Shown one piece after another: positions 23,881-32,712 of a stretch of 48,402 bases of DNA. This DNA is from an uncultured Rhodoblastus sp. Its GTDB lineage: Bacteria > Pseudomonadota > Alphaproteobacteria > Rhizobiales > Beijerinckiaceae. The stretch is taken from positions 1-48,402 of the forward strand of contig NZ_CAIUXT010000072.1 of NCBI RefSeq assembly GCF_903903185.1, given 5' to 3'. Positions within the stretch are counted from its first letter, which is position 1, and each line of letters opens with the position of its first letter. The notes beneath the pieces were generated by a model that worked only from the letters and a program-made list of their open reading frames with translations, did not search any database and was not told the origin of the DNA. The translations under genes were made by a program, and so were the position numbers.

Positions 23881-25302
23881 TCAGCCCCGGCCGATCTCGA
23901 CCACGCGCAAGTTGTTGGTTGTTCCGGCGCGGCCAAACGGGATGCCGAACACGACGACAACGTTGTCGCCGACTTGCGCGAAGGCTTCGCTTCGCGCGAT
24001 CTCCGCTGCATGGGAGATCATTTCGTCGTAGTCGAGGGCCGCGGCCGAATGAACGCTATGAACGCCCCACAGCAACCGCAGGCGACGCGCGATGGCGGCG
24101 CTCGGGGCGATGGCCAGGATCGGCAGCATCGGGCGTTTGCGGGCGATGCGCGCCGCCGTCGTGCCGGAAGAGGTGAAGGCGACGATCACCGGAGCGCCAA
24201 TGGCTCCGGCCACGTCGGCGGCGGCGGCGGCGACGGCGTGCGGCGGCGTCTCTTCCGTTTCCGGCTGGGTCGCGTGGATAATCGAGGTGTAAAGCTTGTG
24301 GCCTTCGGTCGCGCGAATGATGTTGTCCATCATCCGCACGGTCTCTACAGGATAGTCGCCGGTCGCCGATTCCGCCGACAGCATCACCGCGTCGGCGCCA
24401 TCGTAGATCGCCGTGGCCACATCCGAGGCTTCCGCTCGCGTCGGCGTTGGCGAGGACACCATCGAATCGAGCATCTGGGTGGCGACGATCACCGGCTTGA
24501 CCGCCAGACGCGCGGCGCGAACGATTTCCTTCTGGCGGCCCGGGACGTCCTCATGCGGGATCTCGACGCCCAGATCGCCGCGCGCCACCATGATGGCGTC
24601 CGACAGCAGGATAATGTCTTCGATATGGTCGAGCGCCGTGGGTTTCTCGATCTTGGAGACGAGGCCCGCCCGGTTGCCGATCAGCGCCTTGGCTTCGATC
24701 ACGTCCGCGGGCTTCTGGACGAAGGAAAGCGCCACCCAGTCCATGCCGAGTTCGAGGCCGAAGGCGAGGTCCGCCCGATCCTTCGCGGTCAGCGGCGACA
24801 GGTTCAAAATCGTATTGGGCAGATTGACCCCCTTGCGATCGGAGATCACGCCGCCATAAATCACCTCGGCGTCGATGGTGTCGTCGGTCATGCCGGTGAC
24901 GCGGACCCGCACGCGGCCGTCGTCGATCAGCAGGTCATGTCCGGGCATGACGGCGGCGAAAATCTCGGGATGACGCAACGGGATCGACATGGCGTCGCCG
25001 TCGCCGCCTTGCAGTGCGAATCGCACCTTTTCGCCCGCCGCGACCACGATTTTGCCGTCGCGAATCGCGCCGACGCGAATCTTTGGGCCTTGCAGGTCCT
25101 GGAGAATGCCGATCGGCATGCGGACTTCCTCCTCAAGGGCGCGAATGGCCGCATGGACGCGGGCATGATCGGCATGGGTCCCATGGCTGAAGTTCAGGCG
25201 GAATGTGTCCACTCCCGCGACAAACAGGGCTTTCAACTGGGCGGGCGCGGCGCTTGCCGGCCCGACGGTGGCGACAATCTTGGCTCGGCGGTGTCGACGC
25301 AT
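23881..25302 (-). CDS. pyk: Pyruvate kinase
   Basis: Converts phosphoenolpyruvate and ADP to pyruvate and ATP, ending glycolysis in the cytoplasm. It shows AKIVATVGPAS at the N-terminus, FRLNFSHGTHADH, the B-domain, the active-site signature with KIEKPTALDHIEDI, DAIMVARGDLGVEIP, ATQMLDSM and AEASDVATAIYDGADAVMLSAESATGDYP, then the C-terminal allosteric domain with AFTSSGTTA. 473 aa, complete. AAGGA is about 10 bases before ATG. It pairs metabolically with the PPi-phosphofructokinase in this window. Confidence 0.98.
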   Translation of the reverse strand: MRRHRRAKIVATVGPASAAPAQLKALFVAGVDTFRLNFSHGTHADHARVHAAIRALEEEVRMPIGILQDLQGPKIRVGAIRDGKIVVAAGEKVRFALQGGDGDAMSIPLRHPEIFAAVMPGHDLLIDDGRVRVRVTGMTDDTIDAEVIYGGVISDRKGVNLPNTILNLSPLTAKDRADLAFGLELGMDWVALSFVQKPADVIEAKALIGNRAGLVSKIEKPTALDHIEDIILLSDAIMVARGDLGVEIPHEDVPGRQKEIVRAARLAVKPVIVATQMLDSMVSSPTPTRAEASDVATAIYDGADAVMLSAESATGDYPVETVRMMDNIIRATEGHKLYTSIIHATQPETEETPPHAVAAAAADVAGAIGAPVIVAFTSSGTTAARIARKRPMLPILAIAPSAAIARRLRLLWGVHSVHSAAALDYDEMISHAAEIARSEAFAQVGDNVVVVFGIPFGRAGTTNNLRVVEIGRG

Positions 25303-25772
25303 GGCGGAAATTTCCTTCTGTCTGGCGCAAAGGGAGGCAGATATTGCTTATCGAAACGGGGGCGCATTCGGAGCAGAGCCGTTCGCCGAAAACACTCTCG
25401 GCTTTTTTTATGCAATTTCCGCACGCGAAGCGGCCTCCGTTTCGCTTAAAAATGCTTCAGGCAGAAAAACCCCACGGATTCCTTAAAAAAATTTCCAAGG
25501 GAAATTGGCTTTCGTCAGTCGCCGAAGGCCGATACGCCAAGATGGCAGCAAGAAGGCCGCAAAGGAGGTCCCATCGCAACGAACGAGGAATCGACTGGCC
25601 GACGCCGCCCGGAAGCCGCATCATGGGCTCCGCGAAGCCATCAAGGCGCGCGCTCATTGGCTTCGGGGAATGGCGCCGGAACGAGCATGGCGCGCCCGAC
25701 TGGCGGAGACAGGGCGTTTGCGCCAGACGGGCGCATCGCGAACAGGCGTTCGGCCGCAGCCGGGATAAATCA
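25303..25772. other. Divergent intergenic region
   Basis: Between pyk and the AEC transporter, which diverge. It holds a plus-strand hairpin (AGCCG 25377-25381 / CGGCT 25399-25403) followed by seven T, resembling a terminator with no plus-strand gene before it. It may act on antisense or leader transcripts. No gene was seen in the remaining 360 bases. Confidence 0.45.
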
Positions 25773-26657
25773 ATGGAAATGATTTCGGGCCTTGCCGCCG
25801 TTGTCGCCCCCGTGTTTCTGCTGTCGGCGGCAGGCTATATCTGGGAGAAAAGGGGCTATTCCTTCGACCAGATGCTGGTGACCGATCTCGTGTCGCTGAT
25901 CGCTGCGCCATGTCTGGTGTTCTCGACCTTCACCAGCGCCCGGATTTCCTTCGCCGAGACCGGCCTGATGGTCGAGGCGACGCTGGCCTGCCTGGGCCTT
26001 TTCGCCCTCGTCGCCGGGCTCGGCCTTTGGCTGACCGGGCTGTCGCTCCGGGTCTACCTGCCGTCGTTGATTTTCCCCAATATCGGCAATCTCGGGCTTC
26101 CTGTCTGCAAGTTCGCCTTCGGCGACCGGGGTCTGGCTTTGGCGATGGTTTATTTCGCGGTGACCAGCATCGGCCAGTTCACCCTTGGGCCCGCCATTGC
26201 CTCGGGCCGCTTCGAACCGGGCGCGATGGCGCGCACGCCGCTGATCTATGCGGTGGCGGTCGCCGTGGCTTTGTCCGGTTTCGACGTCGCCATTCCCCGC
26301 TGGATCGCCAATACCGCCGAACTGGCCGGAGGGATGGCGGTTCCGCTGATGCTGATGGCGCTGGGCGTCGCTCTCGCGAAAATCAAGGCGACAAGTCTGG
26401 GGCGTTCGACGACCATGGCGTTGGTTCGGCTGGGGCTCGGGACCGCCGGCGGCTGGGCGGTCGCCGCCTGATTGTTCGAACACGACAACGTGGCGCGCGG
26501 CGTCGTGATCATGCAAAGCACCATGCCCGTGGCGGTGTTCAATTATCTGTTCGCGCTGATGTATCGCAATCGGCCGGAGGAGGTCGCGGGCATGGTGCTG
26601 ACATCGACTCTCTTCGCCATGCTGTGGCTGCCGCTGTTGGTGGCCGTCCTGACCTGA
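25773..26657 (+). pseudogene. AEC-family (auxin efflux carrier-like) transporter broken by an in-frame TGA
   Basis: A membrane carrier with about ten hydrophobic spans, of the family exporting or importing organic acids such as malonate. Codons from ATG 25773 run to a TGA at 26469-26471 after GTAGGWAVAA. The same frame continues with LFEHDNVARGVVIMQSTMPV and the conserved AVFNYLFALMYRN of the last spans, to the stop at 26657. The two parts together make a normal-length protein (294 codons), so a single nonsense change removed the last two spans. The upstream 232 codons could still be expressed. It lies next to the aldehyde dehydrogenase gene, possibly its former substrate transporter. Confidence 0.85.
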
Positions 26658-26789
26658 GGTTTGGCCGGACTGGCCGTTGTTCCCGAATCGTGGCGCAGAT
26701 GGAAAATCGCCACCTTCGACGACAGGTTTGCCAGACGGGAGGAGGTATGCATTAACTTGATTTCAGGGGTGCAATCGGGGTTTTTGTCG

Positions 26790-28193
26790 ATGCGGGACGA
26801 GGAACGGGCAAGGCTTTTCGTCGAGAGGGCCCGCGCGGCCCAGGGCGCCTTTGCTCAGGCAAGCCAGGAAACCGTCGACCTCGCCGTAACGGCCGCCGGC
26901 TGGGCGGTCATGGAGCCGCGCCGCAACCGGGCGCTTGCCGAGCAGGCGGTGCGAGACACCGGTCTCGGGTCGGTCGAGGACAAGGTCCTCAAGAACCACC
27001 GCAAGACGCTGGGGCTGCTTCGCGATCTGCAAGGCGCGCGCTCGGTCGGCGTGCTGCGCGAAGACCCCGCCGCCGGAGTCACCGAAATCGCCCGGCCGGT
27101 CGGCGTGGTGGCGGCGATCACGCCCTCGACCCATCCCGTGGCCGCGCCGATCAACAACATCATCAACGCCCTGAAGGGGCGCAACGCCATCGTGCTGGCG
27201 CCGTCGCCAAGGGGCGCCGGCGTTTGCGCCAGCTTGCTGGGCTATGTGCACGACGAACTGGCGAAAGTCGGTCTGCCGAAGGATCTGGCGCAGGCATTGC
27301 CGTCGCCGGCGTCGAAAGCGCTGACAGCGGAATTGATGCGTCTGGCCGATCTGGTGGTGGCCACCGGCTCGCAGGCCAATGTCCGCGCGGCCTATTCCAG
27401 CGGCACGCCCGCCCTTGGCGTCGGTCTGGGCAATGTCGCGGCGATTGTCACGCCCAACGCCGACTTTCGCGCCGCCGCCGCCCGCATCGCCGCCTCCAAG
27501 ACCTTCGACTACGCCACCAGCTGTTCCTCGGAAAACAGCCTGGTGGTGATCGGCGACGCATGGGGGCCGCTGCTTGCCGCTCTGGAGGCGGAGGGCGGCG
27601 TGCTGGCGACGCCCGACGAGCGGCGGCGGCTCGAAGCCGCGATGTTCCCTTCCGGCGCGCTGTCGCCCGCCGTCCTCGCGCAATCCGCCCCGCGACTGGC
27701 GCAGCTGGCAGGACTAAGTCGCGACAGTTACGCTGACTGCCGTTTCATCATGGCGCAGGAAAACGTCTCGAACATCGGTTCGCGTCACCCGCTGTCCGGC
27801 GAGAAGCTTTCGCCGGCGCTGACCGTCTATCGGGTCGGCGATTTCGACGCCGCGATAGATCAGGTGCGGGCGATCTACGATTACCAGGGCAAGGGCCATT
27901 CGGTCGGGGTCCATGGCGCGAGCCCGCATGAAATCATGCGTCTTGGCGAGGAATTGCCGGTGGGCCGCGTGATCGTCGATCAGGTCCACAGCCTCGCCGT
28001 CAGCGGGTCTTTTGAAAACGGCCTGCCGTTCTCGATGTCGATCGGCTGCGGCACCTGGGGCGGAAACGGATTTTCCGACAACCTCAACTACCGCCACTTC
28101 CTCAACATCACCCGGATCGTGCGCCCGATCCCACCGCGAGAGCCCCGGGTCGAGGATATTTACGACGACTATTGGCGGCGTTACGGGAAGTGA
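26790..28193 (+). CDS. Acylating aldehyde dehydrogenase, sulfoacetaldehyde dehydrogenase-like
   Basis: A CoA-acylating aldehyde dehydrogenase fold, 467 aa. Visible: VGVVAAITPSTHPVAAPINN (substrate pocket), GSQANVRAAYSSGTPALGVG (nucleotide region), the catalytic Cys in YATSCSSENSLVV, and GCGTWGGNGFSDNLNYRHFLN near the end, close to SauS, which forms or oxidises sulfoacetyl-CoA. Relatives include EutE- and succinate-semialdehyde-type enzymes, so the substrate is not certain. ATG 26790 fits homologue length, but a strong GGAGGAGGT lies before TTG 26757, which would add 11 residues. Downstream of the broken AEC transporter in the same direction. Confidence 0.8.
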   Translation: MRDEERARLFVERARAAQGAFAQASQETVDLAVTAAGWAVMEPRRNRALAEQAVRDTGLGSVEDKVLKNHRKTLGLLRDLQGARSVGVLREDPAAGVTEIARPVGVVAAITPSTHPVAAPINNIINALKGRNAIVLAPSPRGAGVCASLLGYVHDELAKVGLPKDLAQALPSPASKALTAELMRLADLVVATGSQANVRAAYSSGTPALGVGLGNVAAIVTPNADFRAAAARIAASKTFDYATSCSSENSLVVIGDAWGPLLAALEAEGGVLATPDERRRLEAAMFPSGALSPAVLAQSAPRLAQLAGLSRDSYADCRFIMAQENVSNIGSRHPLSGEKLSPALTVYRVGDFDAAIDQVRAIYDYQGKGHSVGVHGASPHEIMRLGEELPVGRVIVDQVHSLAVSGSFENGLPFSMSIGCGTWGGNGFSDNLNYRHFLNITRIVRPIPPREPRVEDIYDDYWRRYGK

Positions 28194-28308
28194 CGCAAAG
28201 GTTTGGTCGTCATGATTTCAGGTTCCGGGCGTTAATGAAGCCTTTACCTTGTTGGAACAAAGCTGGCCTTGTCCAAAGGCTTCGGACTCCCGTGAACGAT
28301 CCGGTCCC

Positions 28309-29145
28309 ATGAGTTATCTTTATCCGCCTCCCGGCGATGCGCCTGTCGTGGTCATGAAGGACGTCGGCGGCTATGTCGATCAATATGGCGCCCAGACGGA
28401 GCGCTATTTGGCGAGCAACCGCGAGGTACGGCTGCACGAATGCCGCTCCGCCTGCACGCTGGCGCTGAGCCTGCCCAATGTCTGCGTCTATCCGTCCAGC
28501 ATCCTGAAATTCCACAAGGCCTATAATCCGGTCACCAAAAACGCCAATGAGGAAATTTCCGAGGCGATGATGGCGGCCTATCCGCCCGCCGTGCGCCAGC
28601 GACTCGGGGAACTGACGCGTCAATACAAGGTGCTGACCGGCTCGGAGCTGATCCGGCTCGGCATTCGCGATTGCGACGCGCCGCGCGAGCCGCGCATTCT
28701 GATCGCCCGCGCGAAGCGTCAGGAAAACCCGCCGCAAAACCCGGTCTCCAACGCATTTGAAGGCCTTGTAGCCGCTTTGGCGCCGCAGCCGGCGCCGGGC
28801 GCGGGAACGCCGGTGAAAATCCAGACCGTCCGGGCGCAGTTCGGACTCCCCGCTGGCACGGCGACGCCGCCTGCCGGGCCAGCGACGTCGCCGACATTGC
28901 CGGCCGAGGCCAATGGGGCCAATCCGGCGGAAAGCCCGACGCCGCCGCCGCGCCCGGCCGAACTGGCGGTCGCGAGCGCCACCGCCGTCGCGCCTGCGAC
29001 GCCGCAACCGCGCCCCGACCTGATCGCCGCTGTGGCGCCCAAGGCGCCCTACTCCAATTGGGGCCGCCCGATCAGGGGCGCGGCGCCCATTCTCGTCTCG
29101 GCGCGCTTTGCGCCCTTCCCCTATCGCCTCGCCAGCCGGAACTGA
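28309..29145 (+). CDS. COG3904-like ClpP/crotonase-fold protein with Pro/Ala-rich tail
   Basis: 278 aa. Residues about 18-125 match the alphaproteobacterial family of predicted secreted ClpP-fold proteins: GGYVDQYGAQTERY, then ECRSACTLALSLPNVCVYP (the Ser position of the fold) and LKFHKAYNP (the His position), followed by YPPAVRQRLGEL and GSELIRLGIRDC. Family members normally carry a signal peptide; none is seen from ATG 28309, nor from the alternative TTG 28249. The C-terminal ~110 residues are Pro/Ala-rich and probably disordered. The start is uncertain as no clear ribosome site is visible. Proteolytic activity is not shown. Confidence 0.65.
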   Translation: MSYLYPPPGDAPVVVMKDVGGYVDQYGAQTERYLASNREVRLHECRSACTLALSLPNVCVYPSSILKFHKAYNPVTKNANEEISEAMMAAYPPAVRQRLGELTRQYKVLTGSELIRLGIRDCDAPREPRILIARAKRQENPPQNPVSNAFEGLVAALAPQPAPGAGTPVKIQTVRAQFGLPAGTATPPAGPATSPTLPAEANGANPAESPTPPPRPAELAVASATAVAPATPQPRPDLIAAVAPKAPYSNWGRPIRGAAPILVSARFAPFPYRLASRN

Positions 29146-29159
29146 GTTTTGGCTTTCCT

Positions 29160-30299
29160 TCAAAACAGGCTCAACTGCACGCCGCCGCCGGCCGGCCTCG
29201 CGAACAGGTCGGTTCGCAGCCGGGTCTTGTGCTTGTTAAAGCCGATCTTTTCGCAGGCCAGTTCGAAACGCCGCCCGATCATCCAGGCATAGGGGCCGGT
29301 TCCGGTCATGCGCTTGCCCCAGGCGGCGTCATAGATCTTGCCCTCGCGGGTCGAGCGCAGCAGCGCCATCACCTTGCGATATTTGCCGGGATGGTGTTCG
29401 AGCAGCCAGCCGGCGAAAATATCCTGCGTCTCCAAAGGCAGGCGCAACAGGATATAGAAGGCCTCGCTGGCGCCCAGCGCATGGGCGCGCGTCAAAATGG
29501 TCTCGATCTCGTGATCGTTGACGCCGGGAATGACCGGCGCGACCATCACCGCCGCCGGAATCCCCGCCAGGCTGAGCTTTTCGATGGCGTCGAGCCGGCG
29601 CTGCGGCGTCGAGGCGCGCGGCTCCATCGCCCGCGCCAGATCGCGGTCGAGCGTCGTCACCGACAGCGCCACTTTCGCCAGCCCCCTCGCCGCCATCGGG
29701 CCGAGAATGTCGAGATCGCGCAGCACCAGAGCCGATTTGGTGACGATGGCGACCGGATGATTGGCCTGCGCCAGCATTTCGAGGATCGAGCGCATGACGC
29801 GATGCTCGCGTTCGATTGGTTGATAGGGATCGGTATTGGTCCCGATGGCGATGGTTTTCGGCTGGTAGCCGGGCGCGGAAAATTCGCGGCGCAGGATTTC
29901 CGCCGCATTGTCCTTGACGAACAGCCGGCTTTCGAAATCCAGCCCCGGCGACAGGCCGAGAAAAGCGTGGGTCGGGCGGGCGAAACAATAGACGCAGCCA
30001 TGTTCGCAGCCGCGATAGGGATTGATCGAACGGTCGAAGGCGAGGTCGGGCGACTCGTTGCGGGTGATGATTTTCTTGGGCTTTTCGTGAGCGACCTCGG
30101 TGACGAAAGCCGGCAACTCGTCGAGCGAGCCCCAGCCGTCGTCGAGATCGACGCGCGCCACAGGTTCAAAGCGCCCGCTGGCGTTGGCGTTCGCCGTGCG
30201 GCCACGCCGCCGCTTTGGCGCAATCTTTTCGCCGCCCGCCGAAGCCGGGCCGGGCGCCGCGTCAGGAATCGTCACATCGACGCATAAAGCCGGGATCAT
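29160..30299 (-). CDS. PA0069/SplB-like radical SAM protein, probably SOS-induced
   Basis: A COG1533 radical SAM protein, related by name and fold to DNA photoproduct repair. The cluster motif is NPYRGCEHGCVYCFARPTH (C-x3-C-x2-C, about residue 95). Then come PKTIAIGTNTDPYQPIE, VAIVTKSALVLRDLDIL, LSVTTLD and APVIPGVND, all typical of the family. The last five residues are QLSLF, which fits the beta-sliding-clamp binding consensus. The start at 30299 follows GAGG. Its promoter contains a perfect alphaproteobacterial LexA box. Together these suggest a replication-associated DNA repair role; the reaction is unknown. Confidence 0.9.
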   Translation of the reverse strand: MIPALCVDVTIPDAAPGPASAGGEKIAPKRRRGRTANANASGRFEPVARVDLDDGWGSLDELPAFVTEVAHEKPKKIITRNESPDLAFDRSINPYRGCEHGCVYCFARPTHAFLGLSPGLDFESRLFVKDNAAEILRREFSAPGYQPKTIAIGTNTDPYQPIEREHRVMRSILEMLAQANHPVAIVTKSALVLRDLDILGPMAARGLAKVALSVTTLDRDLARAMEPRASTPQRRLDAIEKLSLAGIPAAVMVAPVIPGVNDHEIETILTRAHALGASEAFYILLRLPLETQDIFAGWLLEHHPGKYRKVMALLRSTREGKIYDAAWGKRMTGTGPYAWMIGRRFELACEKIGFNKHKTRLRTDLFARPAGGGVQLSLF

Positions 30300-30330
30300 C
30301 GCCGCCTCGCGGAAACAACAGGATGTGTTA

Positions 30331-30361
30331 GAACAAATAAAGAACATTAACCTTTTGTCAA
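30331..30361 (-). promoter_or_regulatory. SOS (LexA) box over the radical SAM gene promoter
   Basis: GAAC-AAATAAA-GAAC at 30331-30345 is an exact GTTC-N7-GTTC direct repeat on the minus strand, the alphaproteobacterial LexA operator. TTGACA (30356-30361) is a perfect -35 box, and the LexA box covers the -10 position 15-18 bases away (for example TATTTG). Binding here would block transcription of the gene starting at 30299; the divergent gene at 30425 could also be affected. Confidence 0.8.
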
Positions 30362-30424
30362 GCCTCTTTGCGGCGCGGCGCGAAAGGGCTTAAGTGACTT
30401 GCTCTTTGATTCAGGCGCCGCCCC

Positions 30425-30952
30425 ATGATCTCGGCCATCGTCCTTTCCCCGTCGCTGCGCGCCGCAAGCCCGGTCGCGCGGGCGGGCGAAGCCGTGGCGC
30501 GCAGCCTGGCCATGCTGGTGCGCCTCGCCGTGGACGGATTTTTGCGCGATGTGGCGATTGTCGGCCCCGCCGGCTTTGACCTCGCCGAACTCGCCGAACA
30601 CGCCGGCTGCGCCTTCATCGAAACGGCTTCCGCGCGCGACGGGCTGCGCCTCGCCATCGAGCGGGCGCGTGCGGAAATCCTGTTGGTGCTCGAAGGCGGC
30701 TTTGCGCCGCAAAGCGGCTTCGCCGACGAGGCCGGCGATCTGCTGCTCGAACCCGGCGCGTTTCGAGGCGCCCTGCTGCGGCTCGCGCCCAACAGTCTGG
30801 CGACGCGGCTCGCGCCGGCGCTGTCGCCGCCGGTCGGGGCGCTGGCTGGGCGTCAAGCCTCGGCAAAGGCCGCGCCAAAAGATCTCGCCGACCTGATTCG
30901 CCGCCTGAAAATCCGCCGGGCGCTCAACGTCCGGGCGCAGAAACTGATCTGA
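30425..30952 (+). CDS. Short glycosyltransferase-A-like protein of unknown function
   Basis: 175 aa. The N-terminus (MISAIVLSPSLRAASPVARA) and the alternation of short strands and helices (FLRDVAIVGPAGFDLAELAEHAG, IETASARDGLRLAIERARAEILLVLEGGF) resemble the first half of a GT-A fold domain, where the last block takes the place of the nucleotide-sugar acidic motif, here degenerate. The C-terminal third is basic and helical (LADLIRRLKIRRALNVRAQKL). Homologues exist in related alphaproteobacteria, to my recollection, without assigned function. It ends 16 bases before the cupin gene. Confidence 0.6.
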   Translation: MISAIVLSPSLRAASPVARAGEAVARSLAMLVRLAVDGFLRDVAIVGPAGFDLAELAEHAGCAFIETASARDGLRLAIERARAEILLVLEGGFAPQSGFADEAGDLLLEPGAFRGALLRLAPNSLATRLAPALSPPVGALAGRQASAKAAPKDLADLIRRLKIRRALNVRAQKLI

Positions 30953-30968
30953 GAAAGGCCGCCACGGA

Positions 30969-31418
30969 ATGATCGACTTTCGCGACGCCTCGCTCCCCGC
31001 CCGCGCGGTGCGCGAAATACTTGGCCTGACGCCGCATCCCGAGGGCGGGCATTTTCGCGAAATCTGGCGTGACGTCCCGGCCGGCGGCGGCAGAGGCGTT
31101 GCGACCAGCATCCTGTTTTTGCTCGCGGAGGGCGAATTTTCGCGCTGGCATCGCGTCGATGCGGCGGAAATCTGGCTCTGGCACGCCGGCGCGCCGCTGC
31201 ATCTGGGCCTGCGCGATGCGGATTCACCCGAGAAAACCGCAAAACTCGGCCCCCAACCGCAAGCCGGCGAAGTCTTGCAGGCCGTCGTCCCGGCGGGCGC
31301 GTGGCAGGAAGCCAGAAGCCTTGGCGGCTGGAGCCTGGTCGGCTGCGTCGTCGCCCCGGCTTTCGAATTTTCGGGCTTTGAACTGGCGCCGCCTGGATGG
31401 GCGCCGCCGGTTCGATAA
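30969..31418 (+). CDS. Cupin-fold DUF985 protein
   Basis: 149 aa, DUF985 (cupin 5) family: ILGLTPHPEGGHFREIWRD, ATSILFLLAEGEFSRWHRVD, EIWLWHAGAPLHLGL, VLQAVVPAGAWQEARSLGGW and the ending GCVVAPAFEFSGFELAPPGW are the conserved strands, with His residues in the metal-site position. A cytoplasmic sugar-related or epimerase-like role is only guessed in the literature. It closely follows the GT-like gene and is convergent with the metallopeptidase gene 15 bases beyond. Confidence 0.92.
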   Translation: MIDFRDASLPARAVREILGLTPHPEGGHFREIWRDVPAGGGRGVATSILFLLAEGEFSRWHRVDAAEIWLWHAGAPLHLGLRDADSPEKTAKLGPQPQAGEVLQAVVPAGAWQEARSLGGWSLVGCVVAPAFEFSGFELAPPGWAPPVR

Positions 31419-31433
31419 TCGTTCAGCCGCCGG

Positions 31434-32321
31434 TCACTGCCCGAATGTATTGCAGGCCGAGACCTTGCCCGATTGCAGCCCGCGTTCCAGCCATTGCACC
31501 CGTTGCGCCGAAGAGCCATGGGTGAAGGAATCCGGCACGGCATAGCCGCGCCCCGATTTCTGCAACCGGTCGTCGCCGATTGCCTGTGCGGTGGCCATGG
31601 CCTTTTCGACGTCGCCCTCTTCGATGACCTGCCATTTCTGATGGGCGTTCGCCGCCCAGACGCCGGCGAGGCAATCGGCCTGCAATTCGACCCGCACCGA
31701 AATGGCGTTAGCCTGGGCTTTCGAGCCGGCGTTCTGTTGCGCGGCCTGGGCCTTGGGCAGAATGCCGAGCAGATTTTGCACATGATGGCCCATTTCATGA
31801 GAAATGACATAGGCGTAGGCGAAATCGCCGCCGCCGCCGAGGCGCTTCTGCATGTCCTTGAAGAATGCCGTGTCGAGATAGATTTTCCGATCTTCCGGGC
31901 AATAGAACGGTCCCATCGCCGATTGTGCTATGCCGCAGCCGGAACGCGTGCCGCCCTGGAACAGCACCACCGGCGCGGGGACGAAGCGCACGCCGGTCTG
32001 GGCCGGCAGCACCTCCTTCCAAACATCCTCGTTTTCGGCCAGAACGGCGGAGACGAAATGGCCCATCTGGTCGTTGGGGGCGCCCATCGGCTTGGAGGGC
32101 GCGGTCTGCTGCTTGCCCGAACCGGACGTCACATTGCTGACCAGTTCCGCCCCGCCGATGAGCAGGCGAGGATCGATCCCGAAGGCATAGCCGATCAGGC
32201 CGAGAATGATCATCGCGCCGATGCCAAGATGTCCCGAGGAGCCGCCGCCCCCGCCGGCATATTGGGTGTCGCCACGGCGATCCTCGACATTTTCCGACCG
32301 GCGAAAATCTTCCCATCTCAT
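31434..32321 (-). CDS. Neutral zinc metallopeptidase (YpfJ/KPN_02809 family)
   Basis: 295 aa. Starts MRWEDFRRSENVEDRRG as the family does. One membrane span (about residues 35-52, IGAMIILGLIGYAFGI) anchors it, leaving the catalytic part outside. The HEMGHHVQNLLG zinc motif and downstream ELQADCLAGVWA provide the metal ligands; GCGIAQSAMGPFYCPEDRKIYLD is another family block. GGGAG precedes the ATG. Probably peptidoglycan- or protein-directed, but the substrate is unknown. Confidence 0.95.
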   Translation of the reverse strand: MRWEDFRRSENVEDRRGDTQYAGGGGGSSGHLGIGAMIILGLIGYAFGIDPRLLIGGAELVSNVTSGSGKQQTAPSKPMGAPNDQMGHFVSAVLAENEDVWKEVLPAQTGVRFVPAPVVLFQGGTRSGCGIAQSAMGPFYCPEDRKIYLDTAFFKDMQKRLGGGGDFAYAYVISHEMGHHVQNLLGILPKAQAAQQNAGSKAQANAISVRVELQADCLAGVWAANAHQKWQVIEEGDVEKAMATAQAIGDDRLQKSGRGYAVPDSFTHGSSAQRVQWLERGLQSGKVSACNTFGQ

Positions 32322-32390
32322 GCGTGTCGTCTCCCGCGTATCGCGCTCGTTTTCTAGCAGATGGGATTCGTTTTGGGGAGGGCTGGCGCC

Positions 32391-32660
32391 TCATTCATAA
32401 GCCACATCGAGGCCCAGCCGGTCGAAAGCATCATCAATGGCTTCGAGGATGATCTGCAATTCGGTCATTTCGATCTCGGTGTCGTCGTCGGGCGGATCCC
32501 AGCAGACCAGGTCGTCGAGGCTGACGGTGAAATCGGGCGCGTCCTCGGCGTTGGTCGGCGCGGGCGCCGGCAGGATGGTTCGGGTGCGCCCTCGCCAGAC
32601 CACGCGGATCGCGCCTTCCGTCAGTTCGACTTGCGGCTTGTCGCCGCGTTTTCTCGTCAT
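32391..32660 (-). CDS. Imm74-like small acidic protein, orphan
   Basis: 89 aa, strongly acidic C-terminus. The pattern EGAIRVVWRGRTRTI ... DFTVSLDDLVCWDPPDDDTEIEM ... LQIILEAIDDAF follows the Imm74 immunity family (strand, strand, then WdPP and a helix). No polymorphic toxin gene lies beside it; the neighbours are a metallopeptidase and mutY. Such orphan members are frequent in rhizobia and methylotrophs, so a housekeeping role is also possible. Confidence 0.65.
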   Translation of the reverse strand: MTRKRGDKPQVELTEGAIRVVWRGRTRTILPAPAPTNAEDAPDFTVSLDDLVCWDPPDDDTEIEMTELQIILEAIDDAFDRLGLDVAYE

Positions 32661-32712
32661 GCGCGAACTCCGGGATGCGCCGGTCCCGCCCAGCCGGAAC
32701 GCCGCCCCCGCA

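Noticed and set aside
25377..25409. Hairpin followed by seven T on the plus strand
   Set aside because: A stem of only 5 bp with a 17-base loop and no plus-strand gene upstream; not called as a terminator.
23854..25449. 531-codon open frame on the plus strand
   Set aside because: Antisense to pyruvate kinase, whose sequence is fully conserved.
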